A stretch of DNA of 64,000 bases from Dokdonella koreensis DS-123 (GCF_001632775.1 NZ_CP015249.1:2708686-2772685), one strand, 5' to 3'; shown: positions 43,298-53,654, counted from the first letter of the stretch. Numbers and translations are program-made. The notes: generated from the letters alone by a model not told the origin.

Positions 43298-46276
43298 ATG
43301 CGCTACGTTCTCCTGATGCTCTGGGCCGTGCTGCTGCTCGCCGGCCGGCCGGCCCTGGGGCTGGACCCGGCACGGGCGGTCGACGCCTACACCGTCACCG
43401 GCTGGACGATGGACGACGGGCTGCCGCACAACCTGATCCTCGGCATCGCCCAGGACGCCGAGGGCTTCATCTGGGTCGGCACCTGGGAAGGCGCGGCCCG
43501 CTTCAACGGGCGCAGCTTCACCCCGCTCGACGGCTACACCCTGCCCGGGATCCGCCTGACCGGCGTGCGCAGCATCGTGCGCGACCACGACGACGCGATG
43601 CTGTTCGGCACCGCGCAGAACGGGGTGTTCCGCTACGACGGCACGCACTGGGAGCCGCTCGGCGACGGCGCGGCGGCCACCCTGCGCGTCACCACCCTGC
43701 TGCGCAGCGGCGACGACCTGTGGGTCGGCACCGAGGACTCCCTGTACCGCCTCGACCGCGACCTGCGCCTGCATGCGCCGCCCGCCGACTCGCCGCTCGA
43801 CGGCCGGCACGTGTTCTGCGTGCTGCCAGAGGCGGACGGCGGCCTGCTCGCCGGCACCGACCGCGGGCTGTTCCGCCTGCCGGGCGCCCGCGTCACATCG
43901 GCCGAGCGCGTCGCCGGGCTGCCGCTGGCGCCGGTACGCCAGCTGGTCCGGGCCACGGACGGCGCGGTCTACGCCGGCGGTGACAGCGGCGCCTGGCGGC
44001 TGGCTCCCGGCGTGGCGGCCGAGCGCCTGGTCGATGCGCGCGTGGAAACGCTGGTGGAGGGCGACGACGGTGCGCTCTGGCTGTCGACGGCCGCCAGCGG
44101 CGTGCTGCGGCTGTACCGTGGACGCACCGAGCGCATCGATCCGCGTGTTTCGCTGGTCAATCGCGGCACCGCCGCCCTGATGCAGGACCGCGAAGGCCTG
44201 CTCTGGGTCGGCACCGCGACCGGCCTGTTCCGGATCGCCGACGGACCGGCGCGCGGGCTCGGCGACCGCTACGTCCGCGCGGTGCTGCAGGCCGCCGACG
44301 GGACGGTGTGGGTCGGCGACGCCGATGGGCTGGCGCGCTGGCGGGAGGGCCGGATCGAGCGGGTCCGGCTCGGCGATGCGGCGCCCGTCTCGGTGCTGGC
44401 CCTGGCACCGGCGAGCGATGGCGGCCTGTGGGTCGGCACCTACGACCAGGGCGTCGTGCACCGCCGCGGCGAGGCCGCCGCCACGACGCTGCCGGACCGG
44501 ATCGACCGCTCGCACGGCCTGCCGTCCAACCACGTCCGCACGATCCTCGAAGACGACGACGGCAGCGTGTGGATCGGCACGACCGGCGGGCTCACGCACT
44601 GGCGCGGCGGCGAGATCCGCACCTACCGCGTCGCCGACGGCCTGCCGGCCGACTTCGTGCGCGTGCTGCACAAGGCAGCCGACGGGACGCTGTGGATCGG
44701 CACCTCGGCCGGCATCGCCGCGCGCCGCGCCGACGGCCGGCTGGACAGCTGGCGCGCGCGCGAGACCTTCCCCGCCACCGGCAGCTTCGATTTCCTCGAC
44801 GACGCCGACGGCGGCGTGTGGATCGCCAGCGACGCCGGCCTGCTGCGCCTGCGCGACGGGCGCTTCACGGTCTACGACCATACGCGCGGGCTGCCGCGCG
44901 ACACCGTGTTCCGGGTGCTCGACGATGGCCGCGGCCACCTGTGGCTGTCGAGCAACCACGGCATCTTCCGCATCGCGCGCAGCACCTTCGCCGACCTCGA
45001 CGCCGGCCGCATCGCGCAGTTGCCGGTCGAGGTGATCGACCGCACCGACGGCATGCCCAGCAGCCAGGCCAACGGCGGCAGCACGCCGGCCGGCGGCCTG
45101 ATGGACGACGGCACACTCTGGTTCCCGACCGCCGCCGGCGTCGCCGTGATCGATCCGGCCCTGCTCGGCACCTCGCCCGACGCCGCCGTGCCGGTCGCGT
45201 TCGAGCGCCTGACGGCGGACGGCACGGAGATCCCGCTGCAGGCGGCGCCGGCCTTCGACGCGCGCACGCGGCGCATCGCGATCGGCTATGCCGGCCTGCG
45301 CTTCCGGGCGCCGGACGACATCCGCTACCGGTACCGCATGACCGGCTTCGACGCCGGCTGGGTCGACGCCGGGAAGGACACCGAGGCGGTCTACACCAAC
45401 CTGCCGCCCGGCCGGTTCGTGTTCGAGGTCCAGGCCGCCCGCGCGCCGGCCGACTGGGCCGCGATCGCGGACGCGCCCGGCGCCCGCATGGCGATCCAGG
45501 TCGCCGCGCCGTTCTGGCGCAGCGCCTGGTTCGTCGCGCTCGTGGTGCTGGCCGGCGCCGTGCTGGTCGACGGGCTCTACCGGCTGCGCTCGGCCGCCCT
45601 GCACCGGCGCCAGGCCCGGCTCAGCCAGCTCGTCGAGGAGCGGACGGCCGAGCTGAGCGCGAAGAACGCCGCGCTCGAACAGGCCAATCGCGAGCGCGAA
45701 GACCTGCTCGAGCGGCTGGCCCACCAGGCCCTGCACGATCCGCTGACCGGCCTGCCCAACCGCCGGGCCGGCGATGCCTTCCTGGCCCGCACGATCGAGC
45801 GCGCCGCCGGCAGCGGCGAACCCTTCTGCATCGGCCTGCTCGACGTCGATCGCTTCAAGCGCATCAACGACGAGTACGGCCACGACGCGGGCGACGCGGT
45901 GCTGCGCCAGGTCGCCGCCCTGCTGGTCGAGCACCTGGGCGCGGACGGCTTCGCGGCGCGCCACGGCGGCGAGGAGTTCCTGATCGCGCTGGTCGGCTGC
46001 TCGCCGGCGGCGGCGCTGCACAGCGTCGAGTCGCTGCGCGAGCGGATCGCGCAGTCACCGCTGGAGGGCTCCGGTGGCCGGACGCTGCGCTGCACGGCCA
46101 GCATCGGCCTGGCCCAGTGGGAGCCATCGCTGGGCGCGCGCCAGTTGCTGGCGCTGGCCGACCGCCGGCTCTACCGGGCCAAGCAGCGTGGCCGCAACCG
46201 GGTCGTCGCCGACGAGCGCGAGGACGACGGTCCTGGTGCCGGCCCGGACGCGCGTCGCGGCGAAGTTCGCCCCTAG
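43298..46276 (+). CDS. Periplasmic-propeller diguanylate cyclase
   Basis: 992 residues. A signal or anchor peptide ([21 protein letters not shown]) precedes about 630 residues of regulator-propeller repeats ([46 protein letters not shown]). A Y_Y_Y domain (about 660-730) leads to one transmembrane helix ([19 protein letters not shown]), a short coiled coil and a C-terminal GGDEF domain. The active site reads RHGGEEF (near residue 889), so it should make cyclic di-GMP. No RxxD inhibitory site is visible five residues before it. The sensor layout matches the hybrid kinase at 17324 but with a different output. A start at 43199 is possible but less signal-like. Confidence 0.9.
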   Translation: MRYVLLMLWAVLLLAGRPALGLDPARAVDAYTVTGWTMDDGLPHNLILGIAQDAEGFIWVGTWEGAARFNGRSFTPLDGYTLPGIRLTGVRSIVRDHDDAMLFGTAQNGVFRYDGTHWEPLGDGAAATLRVTTLLRSGDDLWVGTEDSLYRLDRDLRLHAPPADSPLDGRHVFCVLPEADGGLLAGTDRGLFRLPGARVTSAERVAGLPLAPVRQLVRATDGAVYAGGDSGAWRLAPGVAAERLVDARVETLVEGDDGALWLSTAASGVLRLYRGRTERIDPRVSLVNRGTAALMQDREGLLWVGTATGLFRIADGPARGLGDRYVRAVLQAADGTVWVGDADGLARWREGRIERVRLGDAAPVSVLALAPASDGGLWVGTYDQGVVHRRGEAAATTLPDRIDRSHGLPSNHVRTILEDDDGSVWIGTTGGLTHWRGGEIRTYRVADGLPADFVRVLHKAADGTLWIGTSAGIAARRADGRLDSWRARETFPATGSFDFLDDADGGVWIASDAGLLRLRDGRFTVYDHTRGLPRDTVFRVLDDGRGHLWLSSNHGIFRIARSTFADLDAGRIAQLPVEVIDRTDGMPSSQANGGSTPAGGLMDDGTLWFPTAAGVAVIDPALLGTSPDAAVPVAFERLTADGTEIPLQAAPAFDARTRRIAIGYAGLRFRAPDDIRYRYRMTGFDAGWVDAGKDTEAVYTNLPPGRFVFEVQAARAPADWAAIADAPGARMAIQVAAPFWRSAWFVALVVLAGAVLVDGLYRLRSAALHRRQARLSQLVEERTAELSAKNAALEQANREREDLLERLAHQALHDPLTGLPNRRAGDAFLARTIERAAGSGEPFCIGLLDVDRFKRINDEYGHDAGDAVLRQVAALLVEHLGADGFAARHGGEEFLIALVGCSPAAALHSVESLRERIAQSPLEGSGGRTLRCTASIGLAQWEPSLGARQLLALADRRLYRAKQRGRNRVVADEREDDGPGAGPDARRGEVRP

Positions 46277-47487
46277 GTGCCGGTGGTCCCCGGCGTCGGC
46301 CGCTGCGCCAGGGCGAGTTCGAACGTCATCGGACGGCCGCCGCGCAGGCACTCCAGCTTCACCCGGGTGCCGGGCGCCAGCGCGGCCTCGCGGTTGAGCA
46401 GGTCGGTCTGGTCGACGATGTCCCGGCCGTCCAGCTTGAGCAGGAGGTCGCCGGCCCGGATCCCGGCGGCCGCGGCCGGGCCGTTCGGGTAGACGTTGAG
46501 CACGACCGCGCCGGGGCGCGCCACCGATGCGCCGTTGGCGATCGGGATGTCGGCGTAGTCGACACCGAGCCAGCCGCGCACGACGACGCCGTGGCGGACG
46601 ATCTGGTCCAGGACGTTGCGTGCGGTGGCCACCGGGATCGCGAAGCCGATGCCTTCGGCACCGGGCGTCACGCTGCCGCGGCCGTCGCGGGTCGGCGTGC
46701 GCGGGTACATCGCGGTATTGATGCCGATCAGCTCGCCGAGCGCATTGACCAGGGCACCGCCGGAGTTGCCGGCGTTGATCGCCGCATCGGTCTGGATGAA
46801 GTCCTCGTACGAGGACAGGCGCAGCTGGCGGCCGGTGCCACTGACGATGCCCATCGTCACGGTCTTGCCGATGCCGACCGGATTGCCGATCGCCAGCACG
46901 ACGTCGCCGACACTGGCTTCGGCACCGTCGGCGACGGCGATCGCCGGCAGGTTGCCGACGTCGATCTTGAGCACGGCCAGGTCCGTCTCGGCGTCCGTGC
47001 CGATCACGCGCGCCTTGGCGACGCGATCGTCGTCGAGCAGCACCTGGATGTCGTCGGCGCCGCTGATGACGTGGTTGTTGGTCAGGACGTAGCCGTCGGT
47101 GCTGAAGATGACGCCCGAGCCCAGGCTCTGGTCGCGCCGCTGCATCAGCGGCCCCATCGAATAGGTGCCGAGCAGGCGCTGGGTCAGCGGATCGAGCACG
47201 ACGCGCGGCTGCAGCTGCCGGTACGGCGTGATCTTGTTGGCGTAGATGTTGACCACGGCCGGGGAGGCGCGGCTGACCGCATCGGCGTAGGAGACCGGGC
47301 CGCGGCTGCGGCCATTGGTCGCAGCGCCCGCCGCTGCCGGCGCGGTGGCGGCCGGGGCGCGCGAGAACGCGTCGCGCAGGCGCTCGACCAGCGCCGGCGA
47401 GACCAGGCTGAAGACGAACGCGAGCGCGAGGCCGAGGACGGCGAAGCGCCCGAGGAACGCGAGGAGGCGGAGGCTGCTGCTGCGCAT
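46273..47487 (-). CDS. DegS/AlgW-like periplasmic serine protease
   Basis: 404 residues. A single N-terminal membrane anchor (FAVLGLALAFVFSLVSPAL) is followed by a trypsin-like domain. The triad is H in LTNNHVIS, D in AETDLAVLKID and S in AAINAGNSGGALVN. One PDZ domain follows (RPGAVVLNVYPNGPAAAAGIRAGDLLLKLDG). One PDZ and a membrane anchor fit DegS/AlgW, the site-1 protease of sigmaE-type envelope stress signalling, rather than two-PDZ DegP. It is divergent from petA, the usual place for this gene in many proteobacteria, and overlaps the diguanylate cyclase gene tail by four bases. Confidence 0.92.
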   Translation of the reverse strand: MRSSSLRLLAFLGRFAVLGLALAFVFSLVSPALVERLRDAFSRAPAATAPAAAGAATNGRSRGPVSYADAVSRASPAVVNIYANKITPYRQLQPRVVLDPLTQRLLGTYSMGPLMQRRDQSLGSGVIFSTDGYVLTNNHVISGADDIQVLLDDDRVAKARVIGTDAETDLAVLKIDVGNLPAIAVADGAEASVGDVVLAIGNPVGIGKTVTMGIVSGTGRQLRLSSYEDFIQTDAAINAGNSGGALVNALGELIGINTAMYPRTPTRDGRGSVTPGAEGIGFAIPVATARNVLDQIVRHGVVVRGWLGVDYADIPIANGASVARPGAVVLNVYPNGPAAAAGIRAGDLLLKLDGRDIVDQTDLLNREAALAPGTRVKLECLRGGRPMTFELALAQRPTPGTTGT

Positions 47488-47543
47488 GGGAGCGATCGGG
47501 AGCGAAAGCGGCGCGCGTTCCGCCGGCGACGCGTCCGTCTTGA

Positions 47544-47572
47544 TTGTGCGGGTTGGGGTGCTTCGCTAAACT
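47544..47572 (+). promoter_or_regulatory. Putative promoter of the petABC operon
   Basis: TTGTGC (47544-47549) and TAAACT (47567-47572) are 17 bp apart. Transcription would start near 47579, giving a leader of about 200 nt before petA. The hexamers match the consensus only partly, so the call is tentative. Confidence 0.35.
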
Positions 47573-47776
47573 AACACGATTTTGAGGGCCGCCCTAACCG
47601 GCGCGCATCCGCTCCCGGGCGGGTTCCGAAGGGCATTCCGATGCCCCGTCGGAGGCGCGAACTTGCGGAGAAGGCGCGGCAGGATTGGGTGCATAGCCAG
47701 CTGCCGGATGCCGGCCCTGAGCGGGGCGTCGGTGCCGGCGTGCACTGTTTGAATGCGAGCTATTGCGGAGTACCGG

Positions 47777-48376
47777 ATGGCGACTGACGGCGTAGACAAG
47801 GGCCGCCGCCGATTCCTGACCGCGGCGACGACCGTCGTCGGTGGTGCAGGGATCGTCGTGGCGGCTGTGCCTTTCATCAAATCGTGGGAACCCAGTGCCC
47901 GGGCGAAGACCGCCGGCGCCCCGATCGAGGCGGACATCAGCAAGCTCGAAGAAGGGCAGATGGTGATCGTCGAGTGGCGCGGCCAGCCGGTGTGGATCAT
48001 CCGGCGCACCAAGGCCCAGCTCGACGCCCTGCCCGGCCAGGACGCCCGCCTGCGCGACCCCAAGTCGACCAACACCGACCAGCAGCCGGCCTTCGCGCAG
48101 AACGAGTACCGCTCGATGAAGCCCGAGGTCCTGGTCCTGGTCGGCCTGTGCACGCACCTGGGCTGCGCGCCGCAGCTGCACGCCGAGCTCAAGCCCGAGC
48201 CGTTCGACGCCGACTGGAAGGGCGGCTTCTTCTGCCCGTGCCACAAGTCGCGCTTCGACATGGCCGGCCGCGTCTACCAGGGCGTGCCGGCGCCGACCAA
48301 CCTCGTCGTCCCGCCGTACTCGTTCATCGACGACAACCACATCATGATCGGCGTCAACGCCGAAGGGGCGGCATGA
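47777..48376 (+). CDS. petA: Ubiquinol-cytochrome c reductase Rieske iron-sulfur subunit
   Basis: 199 residues. A twin-arginine signal anchor (GRRRFLTAATTVVGGAGIVV) places the [2Fe-2S] domain in the periplasm. Cluster ligands are in C125-T-H127-L-G-C130 and C153-P-C155-H156-K-S-R. It takes electrons from ubiquinol and passes them to cytochrome c1. GGAG six bases before the ATG at 47777 supports this start rather than the upstream ATG at 47753. Its stop codon overlaps the petB start. Confidence 0.98.
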   Translation: MATDGVDKGRRRFLTAATTVVGGAGIVVAAVPFIKSWEPSARAKTAGAPIEADISKLEEGQMVIVEWRGQPVWIIRRTKAQLDALPGQDARLRDPKSTNTDQQPAFAQNEYRSMKPEVLVLVGLCTHLGCAPQLHAELKPEPFDADWKGGFFCPCHKSRFDMAGRVYQGVPAPTNLVVPPYSFIDDNHIMIGVNAEGAA

Positions 48377-49641
48377 TGGCCAACTTCCTGACCCGCGCCG
48401 GCACCGGCCTGCAGGACTGGTTCAACGAGCGCGCACCGTCGTTCGGCCCGTTCTACCGCAAGCACATGACGGAGTACTACGCTCCGAAGAACTTCAACAT
48501 CTGGTACATCTTCGGCGTGCTGTCGATGGTGGTGCTGATCAACCAGATCGTCACCGGCATCTTCCTCACGATGCACTTCAAGCCGAGCGCCGCGGAAGCG
48601 TTCAACTCGGTCGAGTACATCATGCGCGACGTCGAGTGGGGCTGGCTGATCCGCTACATGCACTCCACCGGTGCGTCGGCGTTCTTCATCGTCGTCTACA
48701 TCCATATGTTCCGCGGCGTCATGTACGGCTCGTACAAGCGCCCGCGCGAGCTGGTCTGGGTGCTCGGCATGCTGATCTACCTGGTGCTGATGGCCGAGGC
48801 CTTCCTCGGCTACGTGCTGCCGTGGGGCCAGATGTCGTTCTGGGGCGCCAAGGTCATCATCTCGCTGTTCGGCGCGATCCCCTACGTCGGCGGTGCGCTG
48901 ACCGAGTGGATCATGGGCGACTACCTGCCCTCCGACGCCACCTTGAACCGCTTCTTCGCGCTGCACGTCATCGCGCTGCCGCTGGTCCTGCTGCTGCTGG
49001 TGGTGCTGCACATCTTCGCGCTGCACGAGGTCGGCTCGAACAACCCCGACGGCGTGGAGATCAAGAAGGGGCCCAAGGGCAACCGCTGGTCGGACAAGGC
49101 TCCGGCCGACGGCATCCCGTTCCATCCGTACTTCACGGTCAAGGACACCTTCTACACCGGCTTCTTCCTGCTGGCCTGCGCGTTCATCCTGTTCTTCGAG
49201 CCCACCGTCGGCGGCTGGTTCCTCGAACACGACAACTTCGTCGAGGCCAACCGCCTGGTGACGCCCGAGCACATCAAGCCGGTGTGGTACTACACGCCGT
49301 TCTACGCGATGTTGCGCGTGGTGCCCGACAAGCTGCTGGGCGTGCTGACGATGTTCGGCGCGATCATCGTCCTGTTCTTCCTGCCGTGGCTCGACCGCGG
49401 CAAGGTCAAGTCCTGGCGCTACCGCGGCACCGGCTTCCGGGCGGCGCTGTTCGTGCTCGGCATCTGCTTCGTCTGGCTCGGCAAGATCGGCGCCGGCCCG
49501 GGCACCGATCCGGTCGAGACGGTCATCGGCCGCGTCCTGACCGTCCTCTACTTCGGGTTCTTCATTTTCCTGTGGGCGTACACCTACTTCGGCTGGGAGA
49601 AGACCAAGCCGGTACCGGACCGGGTGACCACCCATGACTGA
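48376..49641 (+). CDS. petB: Cytochrome b subunit of the bc1 complex
   Basis: 421 residues. Integral membrane subunit with two b hemes and both quinone sites. Typical segments are HFKPSAAEAFNSVEYIMRDVEWGW, MHSTGASAFFIVVYIHMFRG, GYVLPWGQMSFWGAKVI, PSDATLNRFFALHVIALPLVLLLLVVLHIFALHEVGSNNP and HFHPYFTVKD-like IPFHPYFTVKD. Two consecutive ATGs (48373 and 48376) are possible; the second is seven bases from GGGG. The gene overlaps petA upstream and petC downstream. Confidence 0.97.
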   Translation: MANFLTRAGTGLQDWFNERAPSFGPFYRKHMTEYYAPKNFNIWYIFGVLSMVVLINQIVTGIFLTMHFKPSAAEAFNSVEYIMRDVEWGWLIRYMHSTGASAFFIVVYIHMFRGVMYGSYKRPRELVWVLGMLIYLVLMAEAFLGYVLPWGQMSFWGAKVIISLFGAIPYVGGALTEWIMGDYLPSDATLNRFFALHVIALPLVLLLLVVLHIFALHEVGSNNPDGVEIKKGPKGNRWSDKAPADGIPFHPYFTVKDTFYTGFFLLACAFILFFEPTVGGWFLEHDNFVEANRLVTPEHIKPVWYYTPFYAMLRVVPDKLLGVLTMFGAIIVLFFLPWLDRGKVKSWRYRGTGFRAALFVLGICFVWLGKIGAGPGTDPVETVIGRVLTVLYFGFFIFLWAYTYFGWEKTKPVPDRVTTHD

Positions 49642-50401
49642 GACGATCATGCAGCAGACGCGACGTTCGATCGTTGGTTTCGTCCTCGGCCTGGCGGCCG
49701 TGCTGGCACCTGCAGCGATGGCCGCCGGTGGCGGTGCCTTGCAGGCCTCCAATACCAGCCTGTCCGACCAGGGGTCGCTGCAGAACGGCGCCAAGCTGTT
49801 CTTCAACTACTGCTCCGGCTGCCATTCGCTGAAGCTGATGCGCTATTCGCGCATCGCCGAGGACCTGGGCCTGACCGAAGAACAGGTCATGCAGAACCTC
49901 AACTTCTCCACCGCCAAGTTCGGCGAGCAGGTGCCGCCCTCGATGAACCCGAAGGACGGCGACGCCTGGTTCGGCAAGGCCGCGCCGGACCTGTCGCTGG
50001 TCGCCCGCGCCAAGGCCGGCGGCCCGGACTGGATCTACACCTATCTCAAGTCCTTCTACCTCGACCCGAGCCGGCCGCTGGGCTGGAACAACACGACCTT
50101 CCCGAACGCCTCGATGCCCAACCCGCTGTGGGAACTGCAGGGCATCCAGACCGCCGTGTTCAAGCCCGGCGTCGACGGTGGCGATCCGGCCTTCGAGCGG
50201 TTCGAGCTGCACCAGCCCGGCACGCTGAGCCCGGCCGAGTTCGACACGGTCGCCCGCGACATCAGCAACTTCCTGCGCTACGCCGCCGAGCCGGCCGCGC
50301 TCCAGCGCCACGCCATCGGCGTCTGGGTGATCCTGTTCCTGGCGTTTTTCACGTTCCTGGCCTGGCTGCTCAAGCAGGAGTACTGGAAGGACGTTCACTG
50401 A
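49634..50401 (+). CDS. petC: Cytochrome c1 subunit of the bc1 complex
   Basis: 255 residues. A signal peptide (to about 31) precedes a periplasmic cytochrome c1 domain with the heme site FNYCSGCHSLKLMRYSR and a methionine ligand in FPNASMPNPLW. A C-terminal transmembrane anchor (AIGVWVILFLAFFTFLAWLL) ends in KQEYWKDVH. It receives electrons from the Rieske protein and delivers them to cytochrome c, and so to the cbb3 oxidase. The start lies inside petB (8-nt overlap). Confidence 0.97.
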   Translation: MTETIMQQTRRSIVGFVLGLAAVLAPAAMAAGGGALQASNTSLSDQGSLQNGAKLFFNYCSGCHSLKLMRYSRIAEDLGLTEEQVMQNLNFSTAKFGEQVPPSMNPKDGDAWFGKAAPDLSLVARAKAGGPDWIYTYLKSFYLDPSRPLGWNNTTFPNASMPNPLWELQGIQTAVFKPGVDGGDPAFERFELHQPGTLSPAEFDTVARDISNFLRYAAEPAALQRHAIGVWVILFLAFFTFLAWLLKQEYWKDVH

Positions 50402-50549
50402 ACCACCGCCCCCCATCCCTATGCGCAGCGCCACCTGCGTAGTAGATTGTCCGCCGACATCCAAGCCGTGACGGCCTGAGTCCCGGGGCCGGGAGCCCGC
50501 TCCCGCCCGGGTCCGGCACGGCTCGCAGGGGCATTCAAAACACCGCCCA

Positions 50550-50570
50550 CGGACGGAATCGTTCCGTCCG
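50550..50570 (+). promoter_or_regulatory. Hairpin in the sspA leader
   Basis: A 9-bp perfect stem (50550-50558 with 50562-50570) around a TCG loop lies 26 nt before the sspA start codon and just before its GGAGGGAGGGG ribosome-binding site. No T-run follows, so it is not a classical terminator. It may shape the sspA 5' leader. Confidence 0.4.
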
Positions 50571-50596
50571 CACGGCGGGAGGGAGGGGTCAAAAGC

Positions 50597-51229
50597 ATGG
50601 CCTTGAGTCAGCGTTCGAGAACCGTTCTAACCCTGTATTCGGCCCGCGACTGTGTCCATTGCCATCGGGTCCGGCTGGTGCTCGCGGCCAAGGGCGTCAG
50701 CTACGACCTGGTACCGGTCGACCTGGACGACCCGCCCGAAGACCTGATCGACCTCAATCCCTACAACTCGGTACCGACCCTGGTCGATCGCGACCTGGTC
50801 CTCTACGACACCAACGTCATCTGCGAGTACCTGGACGAGCGCTACCCGCACCCGCCGCTGATGCCGGTCGACCCGCTCTCGCGCGCGCGGCTGCGCATGT
50901 CGATCGTCCGCATCGAGAACGACTGGCTGACCCTGGTCGACCAGATCGAGGAAGGCGGGCGCGGCGCCGACACCGCGCGCAAGGCGCTGCGCGACGAGCT
51001 GGTCAAGAACATCCAGGCGTTCAAGGCCTCCAAGTTCTTCCTGAGCCCCGAAATGAGCCTGGCCGACTGCGCGCTGGCACCGCTGGTGTGGCGGCTGTCC
51101 TCGCTCGGTGTGGACCTGCCGCGCGAGGGCCAGATCGTCCTGGACTACGGCGAACGGATCTTCCGCAACCCGGCCTACATGCGCAGCCTGATGCCCGAGG
51201 AGCGCGGGCTGCACGAGATGGAAAAATGA
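50597..51229 (+). CDS. sspA: Stringent starvation protein A
   Basis: 210 residues, glutathione-S-transferase fold without expected transferase activity. It binds RNA polymerase and modulates stress and virulence genes. The thioredoxin-like N-terminal domain (LTLYSARDCVHCHRVRLVLAAKGVSYDLV...NPYNSVPTLVDRDLVLYDTNVICEYLDERYPHPPLMP) and helical C-terminal domain are complete. A run of GGAGGGAGGGG precedes the ATG. The stop overlaps sspB by ATGA. Location after petABC is the standard gene order in many proteobacteria. Confidence 0.96.
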   Translation: MALSQRSRTVLTLYSARDCVHCHRVRLVLAAKGVSYDLVPVDLDDPPEDLIDLNPYNSVPTLVDRDLVLYDTNVICEYLDERYPHPPLMPVDPLSRARLRMSIVRIENDWLTLVDQIEEGGRGADTARKALRDELVKNIQAFKASKFFLSPEMSLADCALAPLVWRLSSLGVDLPREGQIVLDYGERIFRNPAYMRSLMPEERGLHEMEK

Positions 51230-51633
51230 CCGAAACACCGGCGATGACGTCGAACCGCCCGTACCTCCTGCGGGCGTTGCACGAATGGATCAGCGACAAC
51301 GGCCTGTCCCCCTACCTGCTGGTCGACGCCGCCCATCCGGGCGTCCGGGTACCGCCCGGCAGCGCCAAAGACGGCAAGGTCGTCCTCAACATCGCCGCGC
51401 GTGCCGTCAACAAGCTCGAACTCGGCAACGAGGCCATCCACTTCCTGGCGCGCTTCAACGGCGTCAGCCAGGTCGTGGACGTGCCGATGACGGCGGTCCT
51501 GGCGATCTACGCCCAGGAGAACGGCCAGGGCATGATGTTCCCGGCCGAGGACGCGCAGCCGCCCGAGCCCGAGCCGGACGCGCCCGCACCCGAGCCGCAG
51601 GATCGCCGCGCGCGGCTGCGCGTGGTCAAGTAG
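51226..51633 (+). CDS. sspB: ClpXP protease specificity-enhancing factor
   Basis: 135 residues. The adaptor binds ssrA-tagged peptides from stalled ribosomes and delivers them to ClpXP. The substrate-binding domain covers NRPYLLRALHEWISDNGLSPYLLVDA to VPMTAVLAIYAQENGQGM. An acidic, proline-rich linker (PEPEPDAPAPEPQ) leads to the basic C-terminal tail RARLRVVK, the ClpX-binding module. The start overlaps the sspA stop. Confidence 0.95.
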   Translation: MTETPAMTSNRPYLLRALHEWISDNGLSPYLLVDAAHPGVRVPPGSAKDGKVVLNIAARAVNKLELGNEAIHFLARFNGVSQVVDVPMTAVLAIYAQENGQGMMFPAEDAQPPEPEPDAPAPEPQDRRARLRVVK

Positions 51634-51795
51634 CGACCCCGACGGATGCCATAGGGCATCGGGCACAATGACCACCGCCGCATGCGCGGCCGGTGGTATT
51701 GAGCTACGCTTTTCCGCGACGGCGTACCGTGCGCCGCCGCGCTTCACCTTCACCATTGCTGGCGGACACTGGCGGTCCGCATAAGGAAGACCCTC

Positions 51796-53637
51796 ATGGC
51801 TGACACCCGCCGCGGCCCGCTGCTGCGCTTCATCATCGGCATCTGGAACACGCTGAACTTCGCCCGGCGCCTGGTGCTGAACCTGGTCTTCCTGGCCATC
51901 CTCGTGTTCGTGCTGGCGGCGATCTTCCAGTCGCGCCCCGCCCTGCAGCAGCAGACCGCCCTGGTGCTCGACCTGGAAGGCGCGATCGTCGAGCAGTACA
52001 GCACCGCCGCCACCGAGCGCGCGCTCGACAAGCTGACCGGCTCGGAGCGCAAGGAGATCCAGCTGCGCGACATCCTGCGCACCATCGATGCAGCCGCGCG
52101 CGACGCGCGCATCGGGCGCATCGTGCTGATCCCCGACAACCTGACCGCGGCCGGCCCTTCCACGCTGCGCGAGGTCGGCCAGGCGCTGGACCGCTTCCGC
52201 CAGGCCGGCAAGCCGGTCACGACCATCGCCAACGACCTGGGCCAGGGCCAGTTCTTCCTGGCCGCGCATTCGGACCAGATCCTGCTCGACCCGGAAGGCG
52301 GCGTCGTGCTGACCGGCTTCGCGAGCTACCAGAGCTACTTCAAGGACGCGCTCGACAAGCTCGGCGTGACGGTCCACCTGATCAAGGTCGGCGAGTACAA
52401 GTCGGCGGCCGAGCCGTTCGTGCTGAACCAGGCCTCCGAGGCGGCCAAGCGCGCCGACCGCGAATGGATGGGCGACCTGTGGCGCGAATACGTGACCGAG
52501 GTCGCCACGCTGCGCAAGATCGATCCGGCCCGCCTCGAGGACGACATCGCCCGCTACGACGAGCGCCTCGCCGCCCACCAGGGCGACCTGGCCGCCCTGG
52601 CGCTGGACCAGAAGCTGGTCGACCGCATCGCGACGCGTGCCGAGGCGCGCCAGTGGCTGCGCGAGCAGGGTGTACCGGCCGAAGGCGACAGCTTCCGCCA
52701 GGTCGACTGGCAGCAGTACTACGGCCAGCTGCCGCCGGAGCTGCCGGCGTCGGAGAAGCTCGCCGTCATCGTCGCCGAAGGCACGATCCTGCCCGGCAAC
52801 CAGCCGCAGGGCTCGATCGGCGGCAGCTCGACCGCGCAGCTGATCCGCGGCGCGCGCGAGGACGAGACCGTCAAGGCGCTCGTGCTGCGCGTGAGCTCGC
52901 CCGGCGGCGATTCGGTCGCCTCGGAAATGATCCGCCGCGAGATCGAGCAGACCCGCGCGGCCGGCAAGCCGGTCGTCGTCTCGATGGGCGACTACGCCGC
53001 CAGTGGCGGCTACTGGATCTCGATGAATGCCGACGAGATCTTCGCCCAGCCGACGACGATCACCGGCTCGATCGGCATCTTCGGCCTGTTCCCGCGCATT
53101 CCCGATACGCTGGCCAAGATCGGCATCCACACCGACGGCATCGGCACCACGCCGCTGGCCGGCGCCTTCGACATCCGCCAGCCGCTGTCGCCGCAGGTCG
53201 AGTCGATCCTGACCAGCGTCATCGGGCGCGGCTACCAGCAGTTCATCGGCCGCGTCGCCGAGGCACGCAACCGCACCCCCGAGCAGATCGACGCCGTCGC
53301 CCAGGGGCACGTCTGGACCGGCAACCAGGCGCTCGAGCGCGGCCTGGTCGACAAGCTCGGCGGCCTCGACGAGGCGATCGCCGCCGCCGCCGCGCGCGCC
53401 GGCCTGCCGCCGAACGTCCAGGTGAGCTACGTCGAGAGGCCGCTGTCGGCCTGGGACCGCCTCGCCCTCAGCCTCAGCAGCAGCCAGGCGCTGGCCGGCA
53501 TCGCCAGCCAGACCGGCCTGCACTGGCCGGCCGCGCTGCTGCCGGCGCAGGAAATGCGGCAGGCCGCGACCGTGCTCGATTCGCTGCGCGGACGCCGCTT
53601 CGGCATGTTCGCCCATTGCTTCTGCGAGCTGCGCTGA
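51796..53637 (+). CDS. sppA: Signal peptide peptidase SppA, 67K type
   Basis: 613 residues. One N-terminal transmembrane helix (RRLVLNLVFLAILVFVLAAIF) anchors it to the inner membrane, with two tandem S49 domains facing the periplasm. The catalytic Lys K202 (VGEYKSAAEPF) is in the first domain and Ser S403 (GDYAASGGYWIS) in the second, matching E. coli K209 and S409. It digests remnant signal peptides after export. AAGGAAG lies upstream of the ATG. trpS follows after 17 nt. Confidence 0.95.
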   Translation: MADTRRGPLLRFIIGIWNTLNFARRLVLNLVFLAILVFVLAAIFQSRPALQQQTALVLDLEGAIVEQYSTAATERALDKLTGSERKEIQLRDILRTIDAAARDARIGRIVLIPDNLTAAGPSTLREVGQALDRFRQAGKPVTTIANDLGQGQFFLAAHSDQILLDPEGGVVLTGFASYQSYFKDALDKLGVTVHLIKVGEYKSAAEPFVLNQASEAAKRADREWMGDLWREYVTEVATLRKIDPARLEDDIARYDERLAAHQGDLAALALDQKLVDRIATRAEARQWLREQGVPAEGDSFRQVDWQQYYGQLPPELPASEKLAVIVAEGTILPGNQPQGSIGGSSTAQLIRGAREDETVKALVLRVSSPGGDSVASEMIRREIEQTRAAGKPVVVSMGDYAASGGYWISMNADEIFAQPTTITGSIGIFGLFPRIPDTLAKIGIHTDGIGTTPLAGAFDIRQPLSPQVESILTSVIGRGYQQFIGRVAEARNRTPEQIDAVAQGHVWTGNQALERGLVDKLGGLDEAIAAAAARAGLPPNVQVSYVERPLSAWDRLALSLSSSQALAGIASQTGLHWPAALLPAQEMRQAATVLDSLRGRRFGMFAHCFCELR

Positions 53638-53654
53638 CGGTGGACCGGACCGAC

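Noticed and set aside
43029-46021. Extension of the ccoN frame leftward through the diguanylate cyclase region (1476 codons)
   Set aside because: The ccoN homology begins exactly at the ATG at 43015 after a good ribosome-binding site; the rest is antisense to the propeller gene.
51645-51660. Terminator after sspB (GATGCC/GGCATC hairpin)
   Set aside because: A six-base stem without a T-run; too weak to call.
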